Below the pieces are notes generated by a model, which saw only the letters and a program-made list of their open reading frames with translations, did not search any database and was not told the DNA's origin. DNA of 64,000 nt from Ailanthus altissimus. Taxonomy: Eukaryota > Streptophyta > Magnoliopsida > Sapindales > Simaroubaceae. The stretch spans positions 14,434,501-14,498,500 of the forward strand of contig OX327710.1 in NCBI GenBank assembly GCA_946807835.1. Direction: 5' to 3'. The position numbers and the translations under genes were made by a program. Shown here piece by piece: positions 34,146 to 46,189 of this stretch. Every line of letters begins with the position of its first letter. Positions within the stretch are counted from its first letter, which is position 1.

Positions 34146-34827
34146 AGCTGTGATTTTTCTCCATCACCACTTATATGAGAGTTTAAAATCTCAATATTTA
34201 ACGATAGAGGACCCATAGTTCTCTAAAACAAAATCTAAAAGAAAGATTTAATCATCAGAAAGATGTGTTTCTTCCAAAAGCAAGACATAAGTGGATGAAT
34301 CTACGATTATAAGACTTTAGAACTATTACTGAAAATAATTCTCACAGCTGAAATTATGTGGTGAGAAAGTTGTAGAATAAGATATGTCAGAGAAGATATT
34401 CTCTACTTTTTATGCCTCTAATATTATTCTGCACCAACAGTATTGCGAATGACGATTTAAAAAATACTCAAAATTAATCTCACATCTTCTACTTGTTGAA
34501 CAAAATAATGAGCTCTTATTGAAATATTATGAATTACCTTCAACTGGTTCTCAATCATTCCTATGAGTGAATGTAAATACTCATAACAAGGTTAGATGTG
34601 ATCGTAGAAAAAAAGGGCATAATTATTACTATTATAGTATCCATAAAATACTATGAATGAAGGAACACTAAAAAAAAGGGGCAAACATACCAAGACAAAG
34701 ATGGTGTAGAGAATAAAAACCTTAAGTATTATGAGAAAATACTTGTTATTAATGTGGTGCATTATGAGGCATCTATCAGAGCAGGGGAATAGAATATAGA
34801 GACAAATCTTATTGATGGCTTAAGATC
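34146..34827 (+). pseudogene. Copia gag, main piece
   Basis: Continues the frame broken at 22,186 with AVIFLHHHLYESLKSQYL, then decayed equivalents of the UBN2 gag landmarks: LPKA-x-x-W-x-LRLQDF (about 34,270-34,320), a NELLMKNH-like region, and near the end NIETNLIDGL (34,795-34,825). Several frameshifts and stops. It ends at the LINE poly-T and continues at 52,529. Confidence 0.75.
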
Positions 34828-34839
34828 TTTTTTTTTTTT

Positions 34840-35270
34840 GGGTAAGTAAATAAAAGGTATATTATTGCTCAAATCAGCAAAATACTGAAGGTCTCATAAC
34901 CTAATACAAAGACATAAGAATACAAACCTTACCATCTAATTACAATATTATCCATTCGTTTACCAGATAATGCACTCAGACATTTAATCTATACAACATC
35001 TTCAATATAATAGAATACATCAACAGTATTGGGAGTTTAATGTTGAAACACCACCTAATTGCACTCATGCCATGTACAATAAATAGAAGCATAGAAAGTC
35101 ACTTTTCAAATTTTGCTAAGTAAAGATTTACCTCTAATTTTTCTACAAAAATAAGCTACTTCTCTTCTCTAAGTGACAAGACGCCTATGGATTTGACACA
35201 CCATCAGAACGTTTTGCCAAACATTTATAGTAAAGTTGTAATCAAAGAATAAATGTTATATCATCTTAAC
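34840..35270 (-). other. LINE 3' UTR
   Basis: Begins beside the tail with GGGTAAGTAAATAAAAGGTA, a common plant L1 3' end (read on the minus strand as TACCTTTTATTTACTTACCC). No frame. Confidence 0.6.
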
Positions 35271-35279
35271 ACCGTTACC

Positions 35280-38200
35280 GCACAAAAGGCAAGTTGGTGA
35301 AGGAATGATTTCCCATTTAGCCATTTTGTTTTTAATAGATAACTTATCCTTCAAGGCTAATCAGGTGATAAAACTATGTTTAGGTATATATTGGGATCCC
35401 TAAAGTAGTTTATACCACCTGATCTTTGGTCTTTTTTCTGACAAGTTTTTCTATGCATTAGTAATTGAAAACTTTCTAAATAAGCAATCAATCCAAATAA
35501 TCTTGTCATCTCTAGTAGTAAAAATAGTAAAGTTCGACCGAATATATTCTCAAGTTTTAGCAGTTTGCTCATCCAAAGGATCTGGAAGGTTGCAATCCTC
35601 ATTTCGCCAGAGGTCTCTGACCTTTGCATAGTGTGAAATATCAGAATCTTCAATGTTGATATGGGGGAATTGGTTTATTTTTGAAGCACCCTGCAACCAC
35701 GAATCATACCAAAAGAAAAAAGTAGAGCCAAATCTCAATTCATAACCGATTCACTTTTTGACTTGGCTTCTCTATTGTAAAAGATTCCTTTACACCCAGC
35801 TACAATCTAATGGTTTTATGATATCCTAGAAACTTAATCTCTAATTTTGTTATCTGTTACCCATCTAGCCCATAGCGAGGATTTAGCTGCTAGAAACTCC
35901 TAGATATGTTTAGTAACTGTTGTTTGATTCCAAGTATGTAAAGATTTTACAACTAATCCCCCGTTACTTGTTTGCTTGCAAACATCAAACCATACAACTA
36001 AACCATTTTTTCTCTGAAAAGTCATGCCTATACTATAAGAACTTTCTGTATATACCTTCTACCTCATTAATAGCAATGTTTGGAAGGAGAAAAACAAAGC
36101 ATCATTATACATTCATACTTGTTAAGACAGAACTGATCAGTTGAAGTCGCCTTGCATAAGACAATTTTTTTACTGCCGAATTAAAAATTATTGTAGACAT
36201 TTTATTAATCTTGACAGTGTTGGTTCTTGAGTCTCCCAAAAATTAAGGGAACACTAAGATATTTAACCAGTAACACGTTAATTAAGTAAGATGTAAAATA
36301 GCCCTCTTCATAAGATCAGAAACATGTCCAAAGAATATGGAGCTCTTTCTTTCATTTAGTTGCAATCCGTATGTCTTGTTAAAATTAACTAATATATTTT
36401 TGAATTGGCTAACTAAGTTGCATTACCATGACAAAAAAAAAAGAAAAGAAAAGAATTCATCAGCAAAGATCAGAAGGTTCAGCTTCATTTTTTTGCAACC
36501 TTTATGAAAGATAAAATTCTGTTCAGAAATTCTCCCCAAACTCCTACTAAGGTATTTTATAGCAATGACAAATAATAAAAGAGACATAAGGTCCCCTTGC
36601 CTCAACCCTTTTTTCTTCGAGAAGAAACCTTTAAGACTACCATTCACCACTATTGAAAACATATTGGATCTGACACAACACACGATGATGCGAATGAAGG
36701 AGTAAGGAAAATTAAGCCCAATTAATACTTCTTCTGAGAAATCCACAAGACTGAATCATAGGCCTTCCTCAGATCAATTTTAAAAGCACAACTATGCACC
36801 TCATTTTTTCTATCATACCCCCTCACTAATTAATGGGCTAAGAGAATATTATCTATTGTTTTTCTATCAGGGATAAAAGCTAATTTGCTTAGGCAAATTA
36901 AATAACCAATAACTTTTCTTAATATGAATGTAATTATTTTGGTAATACATTTGTACAATATAGTGCAACATGCTATTGGTCAGTAGTCACCTAGACAATT
37001 AGGGTTAGGCACCTTACGAATAATTATGATAATAGTGGCATTAATAGGAAAGAAAATCTAACCCGTTGAGAAGAAATGTTGCATAGCTTCAATTACTTCT
37101 TTTTCAATTACTGTCCAGCATTTTTGAAAGAAGAAACCATTGTAATCATCATATCCAGAGGCTTTGTCTCCATTGATGCTAAAAATCTTACTTCTTGGTC
37201 AAAGTTGGGAGCATAGAGCATATGTCTATCTTCCTCGTTTAGCTTATGGCATGCATCTGGAATTCCTTGCTTAATGGATTCTCTAGTGCCTGTAGATGTC
37301 CCCAATAACTCTTTATAATAGTCTACTATAGTGCTTTTAATAACCTCTGGATCTTGAATTAAGTCTTCGTTATAGTTAGCAAGGGAAGTAATTTTATTCT
37401 TTGCTCTTATTTGTTTCACCATGTTATGGAAGTATTTAGAGTTTGAGTCTTCTAGTTGAACCCACTGAATTCTAGATTTCTGTCTAATAAAGTTTTTTTT
37501 TCCAGTGATTATGAGCTTTCATAATTGCTAATAGACAACACCTTTCTTCTTCCTTGAGCACTTGATTAAACGGATAAGTAACTAGCTCACTCTGAAAAGA
37601 CTCCAATGCTACCTTCCAATTAAGGACCTGTTAGGAAACATCCATAAAGTATTCTTTGTTAAGATCCTTCAACTTAATCTTAAGGAGCTTGAGCTTACAC
37701 CAAATGATAAACATTGGGGGACCATTAATCTTCATATGCCTGACACTTTCAAAAATTCTAATAAAGTGAGGGTGAGAGCACCAGGCATTAAAGAACCTGA
37801 AAGGAAGTATGTTTTTAGGGGGAGGTCTAGTAATGGTCACCACAAGAAGAGAATGATCAGAAACCCCTGTTGTTAACACTTTGTTCTCGGTGAAATCCTA
37901 TGAGTCCAACTATTTCTCATTAACAAAAGTCGAATCAATTTTTTTCCATATCATCTGAGCACCTATATAATTGTTATACCATGTGTACTTGCAACTGCAA
38001 CTTTTTAACTCAAATAATTCCAGTCTTTAAATGGATCAACCATATTGTCATTCACCGAGAGGCCTCAAATTCTATCTTTGTTGTTAAGAACATTATTAAA
38101 ATCACTTTTAATTAGCTAAGGAATTTGATTGTCAACTATCCCAACATGCAGATCTCTCCACAAAATCTCCCTATCCGTCATATCAAATGCCCCACAGACA

Positions 38201-38850
38201 ATAGTCCAATAAAATTCCATGTCATTAATCTATAGCTTACAGTGTATGAATTGCCAATGCCTAACTAGAATTGTAACATTGCATCTCACAGAATTGAAAA
38301 TAATTCATATCCTTTCCATATCCAAGCAATCAAAATTATGTTCCAGCTTCCAATATTTTAAAAGTCAATTTTTGCCAAATTGTATCATTATTCTCATATT
38401 TAACCCTCGTTTCTAACAATCCTAATGGATACAATATTTTTTCCTTAATCAGAGCTCTCACCTCTGATTGTTTACAAGGGTTATGAAGACCCAGAATATT
38501 TTAGCTCGTGATCATTTTCCCCTATCAGGGGACTTGGGATTCCTTGCTGCTCGTCAACCCTCTTTAATTATTCCTACGTCATGTGTTAAGGCTATAGTCT
38601 TCCTCAGGTTGAATCTTTTCACAGATTGAATTTCACTTGCGTTTACCACTAGGTCTATATTATTCCCTACCTTATGAGCATTCTCCCTCTTATCCGTAAA
38701 TTTAGCCTTGCTGCTATTCTTTTCAACATTTTAAGTATTCTCCTCCAACACCACTATGGGTTGGTGGGCCTTCTCTGCCTTTTCATGTTGAGTAGTAGAT
38801 ACATTCCCTTTTCGATAGTTCCGGCCATCAATTTTCACTTGCCACAATTA
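35280..38850 (-). pseudogene. LINE ORF2: endonuclease, reverse transcriptase, zf-RVT
   Basis: Broken frames in order from right to left. An endonuclease region (about 38,150-37,600) has VLTTGVSDHSLLVVTI, the conserved SDH of APE-type endonucleases. A linker (37,422-37,108) contains TSLANYNEDLIQDPEVI and a DACHKLNE stretch. Reverse transcriptase (36,900-36,420) has FYRKAYDSVDF-like decayed sequence, then KKKGLRQGDLMSLLLFVIAI and LNLLIFADE, a mutated FADD catalytic motif. The C-terminal zf-RVT region (35,738-35,357) has RFGSTFFFWYDSWLQG. Multiple frameshifts; inactive. Confidence 0.8.
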
Positions 38851-38864
38851 TTTAGGCTTCCTCC

Positions 38865-39991
38865 CTAAAATATAATATTTGTCCTCATGACCAAATTGTT
38901 TACATTTGGAATAAACAATAGGCTTCTATTCATAAATCACTTCATGTATTGTAGTCGTCCCCATCTGATCCTCTAATGTCAACACTTGTGGAAATTCACC
39001 TCGACATCCATTTCAACTAGGACCTTTGCATAGGCTAATTTTGTTCTATTCAAAGTACATCGGTTACAATATTTTGGCACACCCAAGAAACTAGCTATTT
39101 GGCTTAGCATAGAGGTACTCCAAAACTCCAATGGTAATCTTGGCAGGCCTATCTAGATAGGCACAGTTCGAATACTAGTCATATCCATAACCATCATTGG
39201 TTTTCAAATTTTAATAATAAGAGGTTGACTATCAAATGTAATTAATTTTTCAAGGGCCTTACTTTGTCCTAATTCACTATCAAAGATGAACAAAAATAAT
39301 ATTGGTTTAATGGAATGAATAAAGATTAGTCCATACATTTTCCATCGATTCATCACAAAAGCTTACAAATGATAGAACTGTGGATAAGGGCCATACATAC
39401 CAATCAAAGAATATTTTCATTGTTGTTCTTCTTTAAAGAGCTCCCTAGAATGAAATTTTACCACCTTCTGCACGTTACAAATTGTTGGAGCAATAAATTT
39501 TAGTTTACATTCCAATTTAAAGCTGCGGTTGCCAGAAAATATTGAACTCTATAGTCGCTGAAGCTTAAACCCATGTAACCCATTAGTAATATTTTTAGCT
39601 TTATACTCAAGTTTTTTAAAATCTTTCAATTCCACTTCTGAAGCAACACTGGCAGAAAGATATGTATCAGCAGGGTCTTTATCACTGTCTGCCAAACCGT
39701 CACTGAAACCAGCTTCAACAACTTTGGATAAGCCACCAAAAACATTAACAAAATGAGGATTAACAGTTGAGAAGTTGCTATAAATGGGTACCATTCCGGT
39801 AGCATTAATAGCAACGAGGTAGAAATCATCGTCGGGGTAGCAGGTGTAGACCAAGTCAGAGGAAGTGTTAATGCTGGCAGCAACTAGATCAACCTCTTCT
39901 AATTCACAAACTTAGGCATTAACAGTTGCCTTACCCATCGTCGAAGCAGGCGAGCTAGACACGATTACCTATCAAAGATGCACGAGGGACT
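38865..39991 (-). pseudogene. LINE ORF1 (DUF4283/zinc-knuckle type), truncated at 5' end
   Basis: Minus-strand frames give an N-terminal acidic region (39,854-39,549, MVYTCYPDDDFYLVA...). The DUF4283-like core follows, with VPIWIGLPRLPLEFWSTSML (about 39,180-39,110), FLGVPKYCNRCT and LAYAKVLVEMDVE (about 39,040-38,995). A zinc knuckle CKQFGHEDKYY lies at about 38,912-38,880. These are the landmarks of plant L1 ORF1, an RNA-binding protein. Athila inserted close to the ORF1 start; the likely initiating region, MGKKKSDKS, lies beyond the insertion at about 52,374-52,348. Confidence 0.75.
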
Positions 39992-41566
39992 TGTTTACGC
40001 TCAAAATATAATGCAGCTATTGTAGTATAAATTAAGGTGTTGATTCCACGAGGAAGCTTTTGAAAAAATAGGCTAGTGAAGTAAAAATATTAAAGCAGTA
40101 ACAAAGAGAAAATTAACTAATGGGTTTATATGGATGAGATAGAATTGTATATGAATTAATGGAAACGTCTTATGATGATGAAAGCAAGGCTTTGAGGATC
40201 ACAATTATTCTTCGTAAATTTATTCTATACTTCGATTCAATATTTATAACTCGATTGAAAGTTTTACATCCTAAACAATCAATCGGAAGATATGTAAATA
40301 TGGCACATTTGATAATATATGTATTTGATATGACTAAACTCTTTGCAAACATTAACATAAACCGTATTCATTTATACAAGTTATCTAAGATCGATAATAT
40401 ATCATTTTGATAATATTGTAATAAAAGATCAACTTGAATATCAAACAATTATTGTCTTTATATGTTATCTAAGATCGATAATATATCAATATATAATATT
40501 ATAGTAAAAGATTAACATGTAAAACAATGTAACCAATAATAATTATAATTCAACAAGAATCACATAAAGAAAGTATGGCTGAAAATATATGAAACATGAG
40601 AATTATAACCTTTGGATTATAGCAAAATAATATATAAGAGTTTAGACACAAGTAAACTTACAAACATTTGTAGCTCTTGACAAAGAATCAAAGTATAGAA
40701 GTAAATTTATTACAACTAAAAGTTCATCTCTAACCTTGCCAAGAACTCTAGCTTAGCTTATAATGCATGGTAAAGAGAAATTATATGAGAGAATTATAAA
40801 AGCATTGAAAACCGTCCCTTAGCCTCCTAATAGTGCCCTTATATAGGCAATGAATAGAAACATGTTTAGTATGGCTTCAATCCTCAATAATTTAGGCCAA
40901 CCACTCATTTACCTAATTACAACACCTTTTTTTATAATGAAAATGATCGATGTAGCCTTTTTGGCCAACATCAAAGTTGTACCATTTTGTCTCTTCTTTC
41001 TATCTCCATCAGGTTCGTGCAATTTAGATGAGTATCCAATGCAATATGAGAAAAATGCCAAAGATATGTCAGATTTTGACCAATAACCCTTTTACCAATT
41101 TGCAATACAATTTGGTCCATGATAACGGGTAATTTGAACTTTACCATCAATATAAGAGTTGTTGATAATTGAGTCAATATTCCATAACTTCAAGAATTAT
41201 ACTAATTGGGTACATATTTTGTAAAATATGATCCAAATACGTAAGGTGGGTCAAGTTGATCAAAAGTTGTAACCCAATTTTATTATATCTTAATTTTTGG
41301 CCCATAACATACTGGATTTGACTTTTTAACTATTCTTCAAGTTTTTGTAAAATTGAGTCATCTTACTCTAGGTTAAAAATTTCTTCATTTTTATTTCTAC
41401 ATTGAGAGTTATGTCCATTTTACCTAAACCTGTGCAAATAACATTCATTAATTACAATTTAAAGACAACACTTTATTTCATGCCTAAAAATACAAGAATA
41501 CTAAAATTAGTGATATTAAATTGTAACTGAATCTTTTAATAAATATGCATTTTAATGTATTCATCA
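39992..41566 (-). repeat. 3' LTR of the Athila element
   Basis: 1,575 bp, TGTTTACGCTCAAAAT...TATTCATCA. Next to it, 41,567-41,581 reads on the minus strand GCTGATTGGGGGCTA, the polypurine tract. Confidence 0.92.
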
Positions 41567-41581
41567 TAGCCCCCAATCAGC

Positions 41582-42974
41582 TTATTACTAGTATCTAACA
41601 AATCAAGCGTAAATAGAATATATAAAACTATTTAATTATTTCAAACAAAAACTCAATTCAAGATCACTATTGCTATTATGATTTTTTCAATTATAAATTC
41701 CAAAATTGTGTATGTATGAACTAAACTGAAACATTCTTACCACAAACCACAACAGATATAGCCTTGAAAATTTCTCTAAGTAAAAGTCCAGACTCCATAT
41801 TCTCACAAGTGTATGATTGTTTAAAATGTTAAGATTTCTCTCATGGAGTTGGAAAACAGTTAAGCACTCAAGAAAAAGTCAATTTTAAGGACTGACGTAC
41901 AAACTAACATTGATCCAAAGATAGAAAAATTAATTTTTTAAAAATCAACCATTCTTAATATGCACCAGCTTTAAGACTTCAATTGTCTTATGAGAATAAT
42001 ACAAATATAGCTTGGTGAAAAAACTGTCTTACAAAATATTTGTCTTCTAAAATTTAATAAAGACTTTATTAAACTGAATTGATTCTTTTTTTTTTTTTGG
42101 TATTTTGCTTTTTGTTTATTTTTTTTAAGAATACAAGAAAGCATTACAAAATAAAAAAAAAACAGTTTCTCGCCAAAATATATTATACATAATTTAAAAA
42201 TCACTTTAAATCGTCCTTTAGCTATGGAACCAACTTATTCCTTAGTTCGAATAATATCAATTTAAACAAAAATTAATCAATTCAAAAGATCAATGAAGGT
42301 TCATAAGATATTTTCTCAACCTTTTCACTTACTCACAAAAGATATGTGAGATTAGAAAAATATATACTTAAACATGAAAATTCTTTTGGCTATATAAATT
42401 GAAACATCCATCTTACCACAAGACTTATCATTGTGTTCAAAACAATATTTTGGAAGTCATTCTTTAGTAACCTAAATAGAAACAGTGACTCAACCCAAAC
42501 AATTTTGAAATCAACCTAGGTAGAAAAGCAAATTTTTTTATAAAAGAATTATCAAGACTACATGTAATAAACAATAATGCATGAAATATAAAATAAAATA
42601 CCAATAAGTTAGTTAAAATGCATTTCAAAAGTTAGTAAAAAAAACTCCTTACTCTGTCATTCGTAATCTAATTTAACCTAGAATGCAACTCAAGAATTCA
42701 AAAATAAACTCTTTACACTGCCATTTTAATCAAATAGGTATGTCGGACTCTATTATCTTTTATTTTTTATTTGAAAAATAAAATACAACTTATGTTTACT
42801 ATTCTCCCTCCCAAACCAGATGAAATATTATCCTCAATGTTTAAATAGAAAGAGATAAAGTATAGGAGACATTACCTGAAATGCCAGTTATTCAAAAAAA
42901 ATAAACCTGGGAGACACTTAAGCAAATATAAACTAAAATGATGATGCTAATAAATAAATAAAATAAAGAAAATT
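41582..42974. other. Noncoding 3' interior of the Athila element
   Basis: AT-rich; no credible frame (42,204-41,971 minus is low-complexity). A plus-strand word TAGAAAAATATATACTTAAACA at 42,354-42,375 resembles one upstream of the intact LOG, and a long T-run occurs nearby; both may be chance in such AT-rich DNA. Confidence 0.4.
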
Positions 42975-43622
42975 TTATAAATGAAGTGTCAGATCTAGTT
43001 TTTGGTTGTTATAACCCACTAACCAATCGATCTGAGTTATTGCTGGGTCAGGTTCGTAGGTAATTGCTTGTAATTTTTCAATAAATTCATCCGTATTTGT
43101 AGCAGAAACGAGGATTTATCGTGCCGAATGTGAAATAAAATTCTATTCTACAGCTTGATCAAGAAAATAAAGTAAGCAATCAAAATAGTTATTAACATTC
43201 AACAAACCTATGAATTTTCGGTGGATATTCAGCTGGGTCCAAGAGGCAATTTGAAATTTTCCTTTCAATGTACTAAAACCACCTGGTAAAGCAATAAAGA
43301 GTCTGCATAATAAAGTACTCTCACTATACGTTCATGCATGGATGAGACTCATAATTTTTCTCATATTATTTTTCTAATCAGGTTTTTCACAGTTAAAGCT
43401 ATATGAATAATACCTAAAACTTGACTTTCTCTCAAATGTGCAACTATTGACACACACCTCATTAAACTAAGGCTACCCCCTCCATAAATCAAATGAATTT
43501 TTCTTATAACTAATACTTTTCCTATATTGTTTGCTGCCTCTACAAAAAGTTTATTTTTTTCCAGGACTAGAACCACAAAATACACATATATTTCAAAATC
43601 GTCAAACTGAGGTTTCCTCCAT
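42975..43622 (-). pseudogene. LOG-family pseudogene inside Athila
   Basis: Nearly full length: 648 bp from the ATG at 43,622 to the stop at 42,977-42,975, against 654 bp for the intact gene. It begins MEETS like the intact gene, with NICVFCGSSPGKNKLF after two early stops. The open stretch 43,585-43,361 keeps IHLIYGGGSLSLM and VLGII. The catalytic signature is spoiled (PGGFSTLKG instead of PGGFGTLEE). Downstream [17 protein letters not shown], then EFIEKLQAIT, and the end NQKLDLTLHL are readable in shifted frames. No introns. It lies in sense with the host element, between integrase and the 3' LTR. It is a different paralogue, not a recent copy of the gene at 28,614. Confidence 0.88.
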
Positions 43623-43672
43623 ATTTACACTCACCTTTATCTCGATATGAGAAAAGAAAAAATGAGATGCTG

Positions 43673-43680
43673 TATTTATA
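43673..43680 (-). promoter_or_regulatory. TATA box of the LOG pseudogene
   Basis: TATAAATA on the minus strand, 58 bp before the pseudogene ATG, in the same CTCTATAAATACA word as the intact gene. Its presence shows the duplicated unit included the promoter, not only the mRNA. Confidence 0.65.
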
Positions 43681-44025
43681 GAGTACTAAATGATAACATT
43701 GATTTTAGTAACCCGATAGTTTTTCAAAGGAGATTTAAAAATAAAACACAAACATTTAAAAATAATGACTCACACGAATTATTTAACCAAAATGTTTGAA
43801 TTTAAGACATCTATATGAATAGCCCTACTATTCATAAAATAAAAACAATTTGAAATTAAAACGCACGCATATGTACGGGTAGTTATGATTGTGGCTCACA
43901 TCTTCCTCTAATTTTACGTTCAGTAATGGCTTAAATGCCCTCTATAGGTCGGGGATAGGCTTCCCATTCAATTTTCTTATAAATTGGCAAACAGGAGCTT
44001 TTAGAGTCAGATTTACGAGACTATA

Positions 44026-44499
44026 TCATTGATGTTTATTTTTAAATTTATTCCATAAATCGAGAAGTGTAAGTTGTATGAGCAGACAAGGATGCATCTC
44101 AAGAGTCAATAGGATATCATCCAAAGATTCCTTACTCAGACAATCCTTAATGAACTAAATTTTATCTTCTCGATTTCTTTGATTTGTAGATGCAAATCCT
44201 AATGAACGACAACTCTGGTTATAATTTCATCGAGCACAATTATAACACACTTGTAATTTTTTTACTATTCACCTTTTGGTATAAGAGCTTATTCTAAGAC
44301 TAGGTATAAAAGAAACAAAATCATTTGCAGACTCACTATATAATCGAACTTTGGCTTCGATTATTCAATGAATATTTACAGGGATATTCCGCAACATCAA
44401 TAGTCTTAGTCTTTCACATCGTACTTTGTAAATCTTAAATATAACATTTTGAGGCAATGAAGAAAAGTATTTTTTAAGGTTGGCAAGAATGTTATCCAT
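44026..44499 (-). pseudogene. Unrecognised 158-codon ORF with four in-frame stops
   Basis: Read from the ATG at 44,499, one frame holds for 158 codons to the TGA at 44,028-44,026 without an indel, broken only by four point stops (three TGA, one TAG). It begins MDNILANLKKYFSSLPQN, is rich in basic residues early, and has a short cysteine cluster CYNCAR-x-NYNQSC about two thirds along. SLGFASTNQRNREDK and ESLDDILLTLEMHP follow. I do not recognise the family. Upstream is integrase, downstream (about 400 bp) the LOG pseudogene, same strand. Conserved frame despite stops argues it was a real gene. Confidence 0.5.
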
Positions 44500-44849
44500 T
44501 TTGAAAGAAAGTGAAAATGAAAAGAGATGAACGCACGGATTGAGGGACAGCTTTTAGAGAATTAAGAAACTGACTTTAATAGTCACTGAGTACTGTATCC
44601 ATCACTTGACCGGGAAACAAAATCACACTGAAGAAAAAAAAAGAACAAGAAAAAGAATAAAATAAAATAAAAGGAAAAATAAAAAGTCAAAATATAAAAT
44701 ATAAAATATTGTACAGATAGATTGAACTTGATCAAGCACGATAAACGGGATCTAAAAGAGCGATCTTGTTTAGGTACATAGAGTGGTATACACTTTTCAC
44801 ATATCTTTTCAACTGCTGTCCATTCACTTAAAAACTTCATCCATTAGTA

Positions 44850-45750
44850 GGGTCATCGATTTCTCCAACACCATTAGAAAAAATATGCCTAACCACAAAT
44901 GGACCAGTCTATCGAGATCTCAACTTTTCAGGGTGTAAATGTAATCGAGAATCATAAAGATAAATTCGTTGATTTGGCTCGAAGGGTTTCCTTTATATTT
45001 GTTTGTCTTGAGCTGCTTTCATTTTAACTTTGTAAATCCTAGAGTTGTCAAATGCATCATTTCATAGCTCTTTTATTTATGACAATTGTAACTTTTTGTG
45101 AAGACCTGTAACACTCAAATCAAAGTTAAAGGCTTTGACAGCCCAGTAAGTTTTATGCTCTAGCTCAACAGGTAAATGGCAAGCTTTCCCATAGATAAAC
45201 CGGTATGAAGACATTCCTAAGATGGTTTTGTATGCAGTGCGATATGCTCATAATGCATTAAAATGGTGTAGAGACCAATCTTTGCGAATCCGGTTATTCA
45301 TCTTTTCTAAAATCTGTTTAACCCCTCTATTTGCTAGCTCGGCTTGTCCATTTGTCTGTGAATGGTATACAGTAGAAACTTTATGAAGAACACCATACCT
45401 GCGCATCAAAGCTTCAAAAGAACGGTTACAGAAATGTGTTTTTTGGTCACTAATGATGACACGTGGTGTACCATACTTAGATAACAAATTTTCTTTTAAG
45501 AATTTTACCACAGTCGTGTTATCATTAGTATGACAAACTATAGCCTCCACCCATTTTGATACATATTCAATAGCTTAAAGGATGTAAAGGTAGCCAAAAA
45601 GTGAGGGAAGAGGACCTATAAAATCATACCCCAACAATCAAATATCTCAATAACAATAATAGGGTTAAGAGACATTATATGTCTTCAAGATACAGTACCT
45701 AACTTTTGACATCTTTCACAGGAACAACAAAAATTATTAATGTCTTTGAA
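44850..45750 (-). pseudogene. Athila integrase
   Basis: The stretch 45,550-45,248 is open: ATNDNT-like start, KENLLSKYGTPRVIISDQ (the usual SD-G-x-HF is DQKTHF), GVLHKVSTVYHSQTNGQAEL, and ILEKMNNRIRKDWS. These are the central core motifs of Ty3 integrase with the second Asp and the Glu region. The zinc-finger part (about 45,750-45,660) and the [21 protein letters not shown] C-terminal segment (about 45,200-45,100) are recognisable but frameshifted. Confidence 0.85.
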
Positions 45751-46189
45751 CAAAGTGGCCTAGTAAAGACTATATTGTAAAATTTTCACAGCTGTCTTTT
45801 TCATAGAAAAATGATCGCCACAAGCAGTACTATAGCAAAAAGTTATGACACTAGAAAATTCACTTTCAAGAATGTAACATCTCATAATTTGATCAGGGTA
45901 GTATTTGAAAAGATATGGATCATCCTAATAAAAATTACGTACCTCAACCAAGAACTTACACTTATCTTGTGCACTCTAGTTAGATGGAAGTTCACCACAA
46001 ACTAAATAATTTATGATATATGCGTACCGAGGTATTTGGCTTATAGTGAAAAGATATTCATTAAGAAAATCATCTCGAATGGGTGAAATATCAGTGGAGT
46101 CAGTGAACTCAAGGCAGGATAAATGATCAATAACAACATTTTCAACACCCTTTTTGTCTTTAATGGTTATATCAAATTTCTACAAAAAA

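Noticed and set aside
42310..42420. Plus-strand similarity to the LOG upstream region (AAAAATATATACTT(G/A)AACA) with a nearby TATA-like word
   Set aside because: About 20 bp in very AT-rich DNA with no following LOG sequence; likely chance, though worth an alignment.
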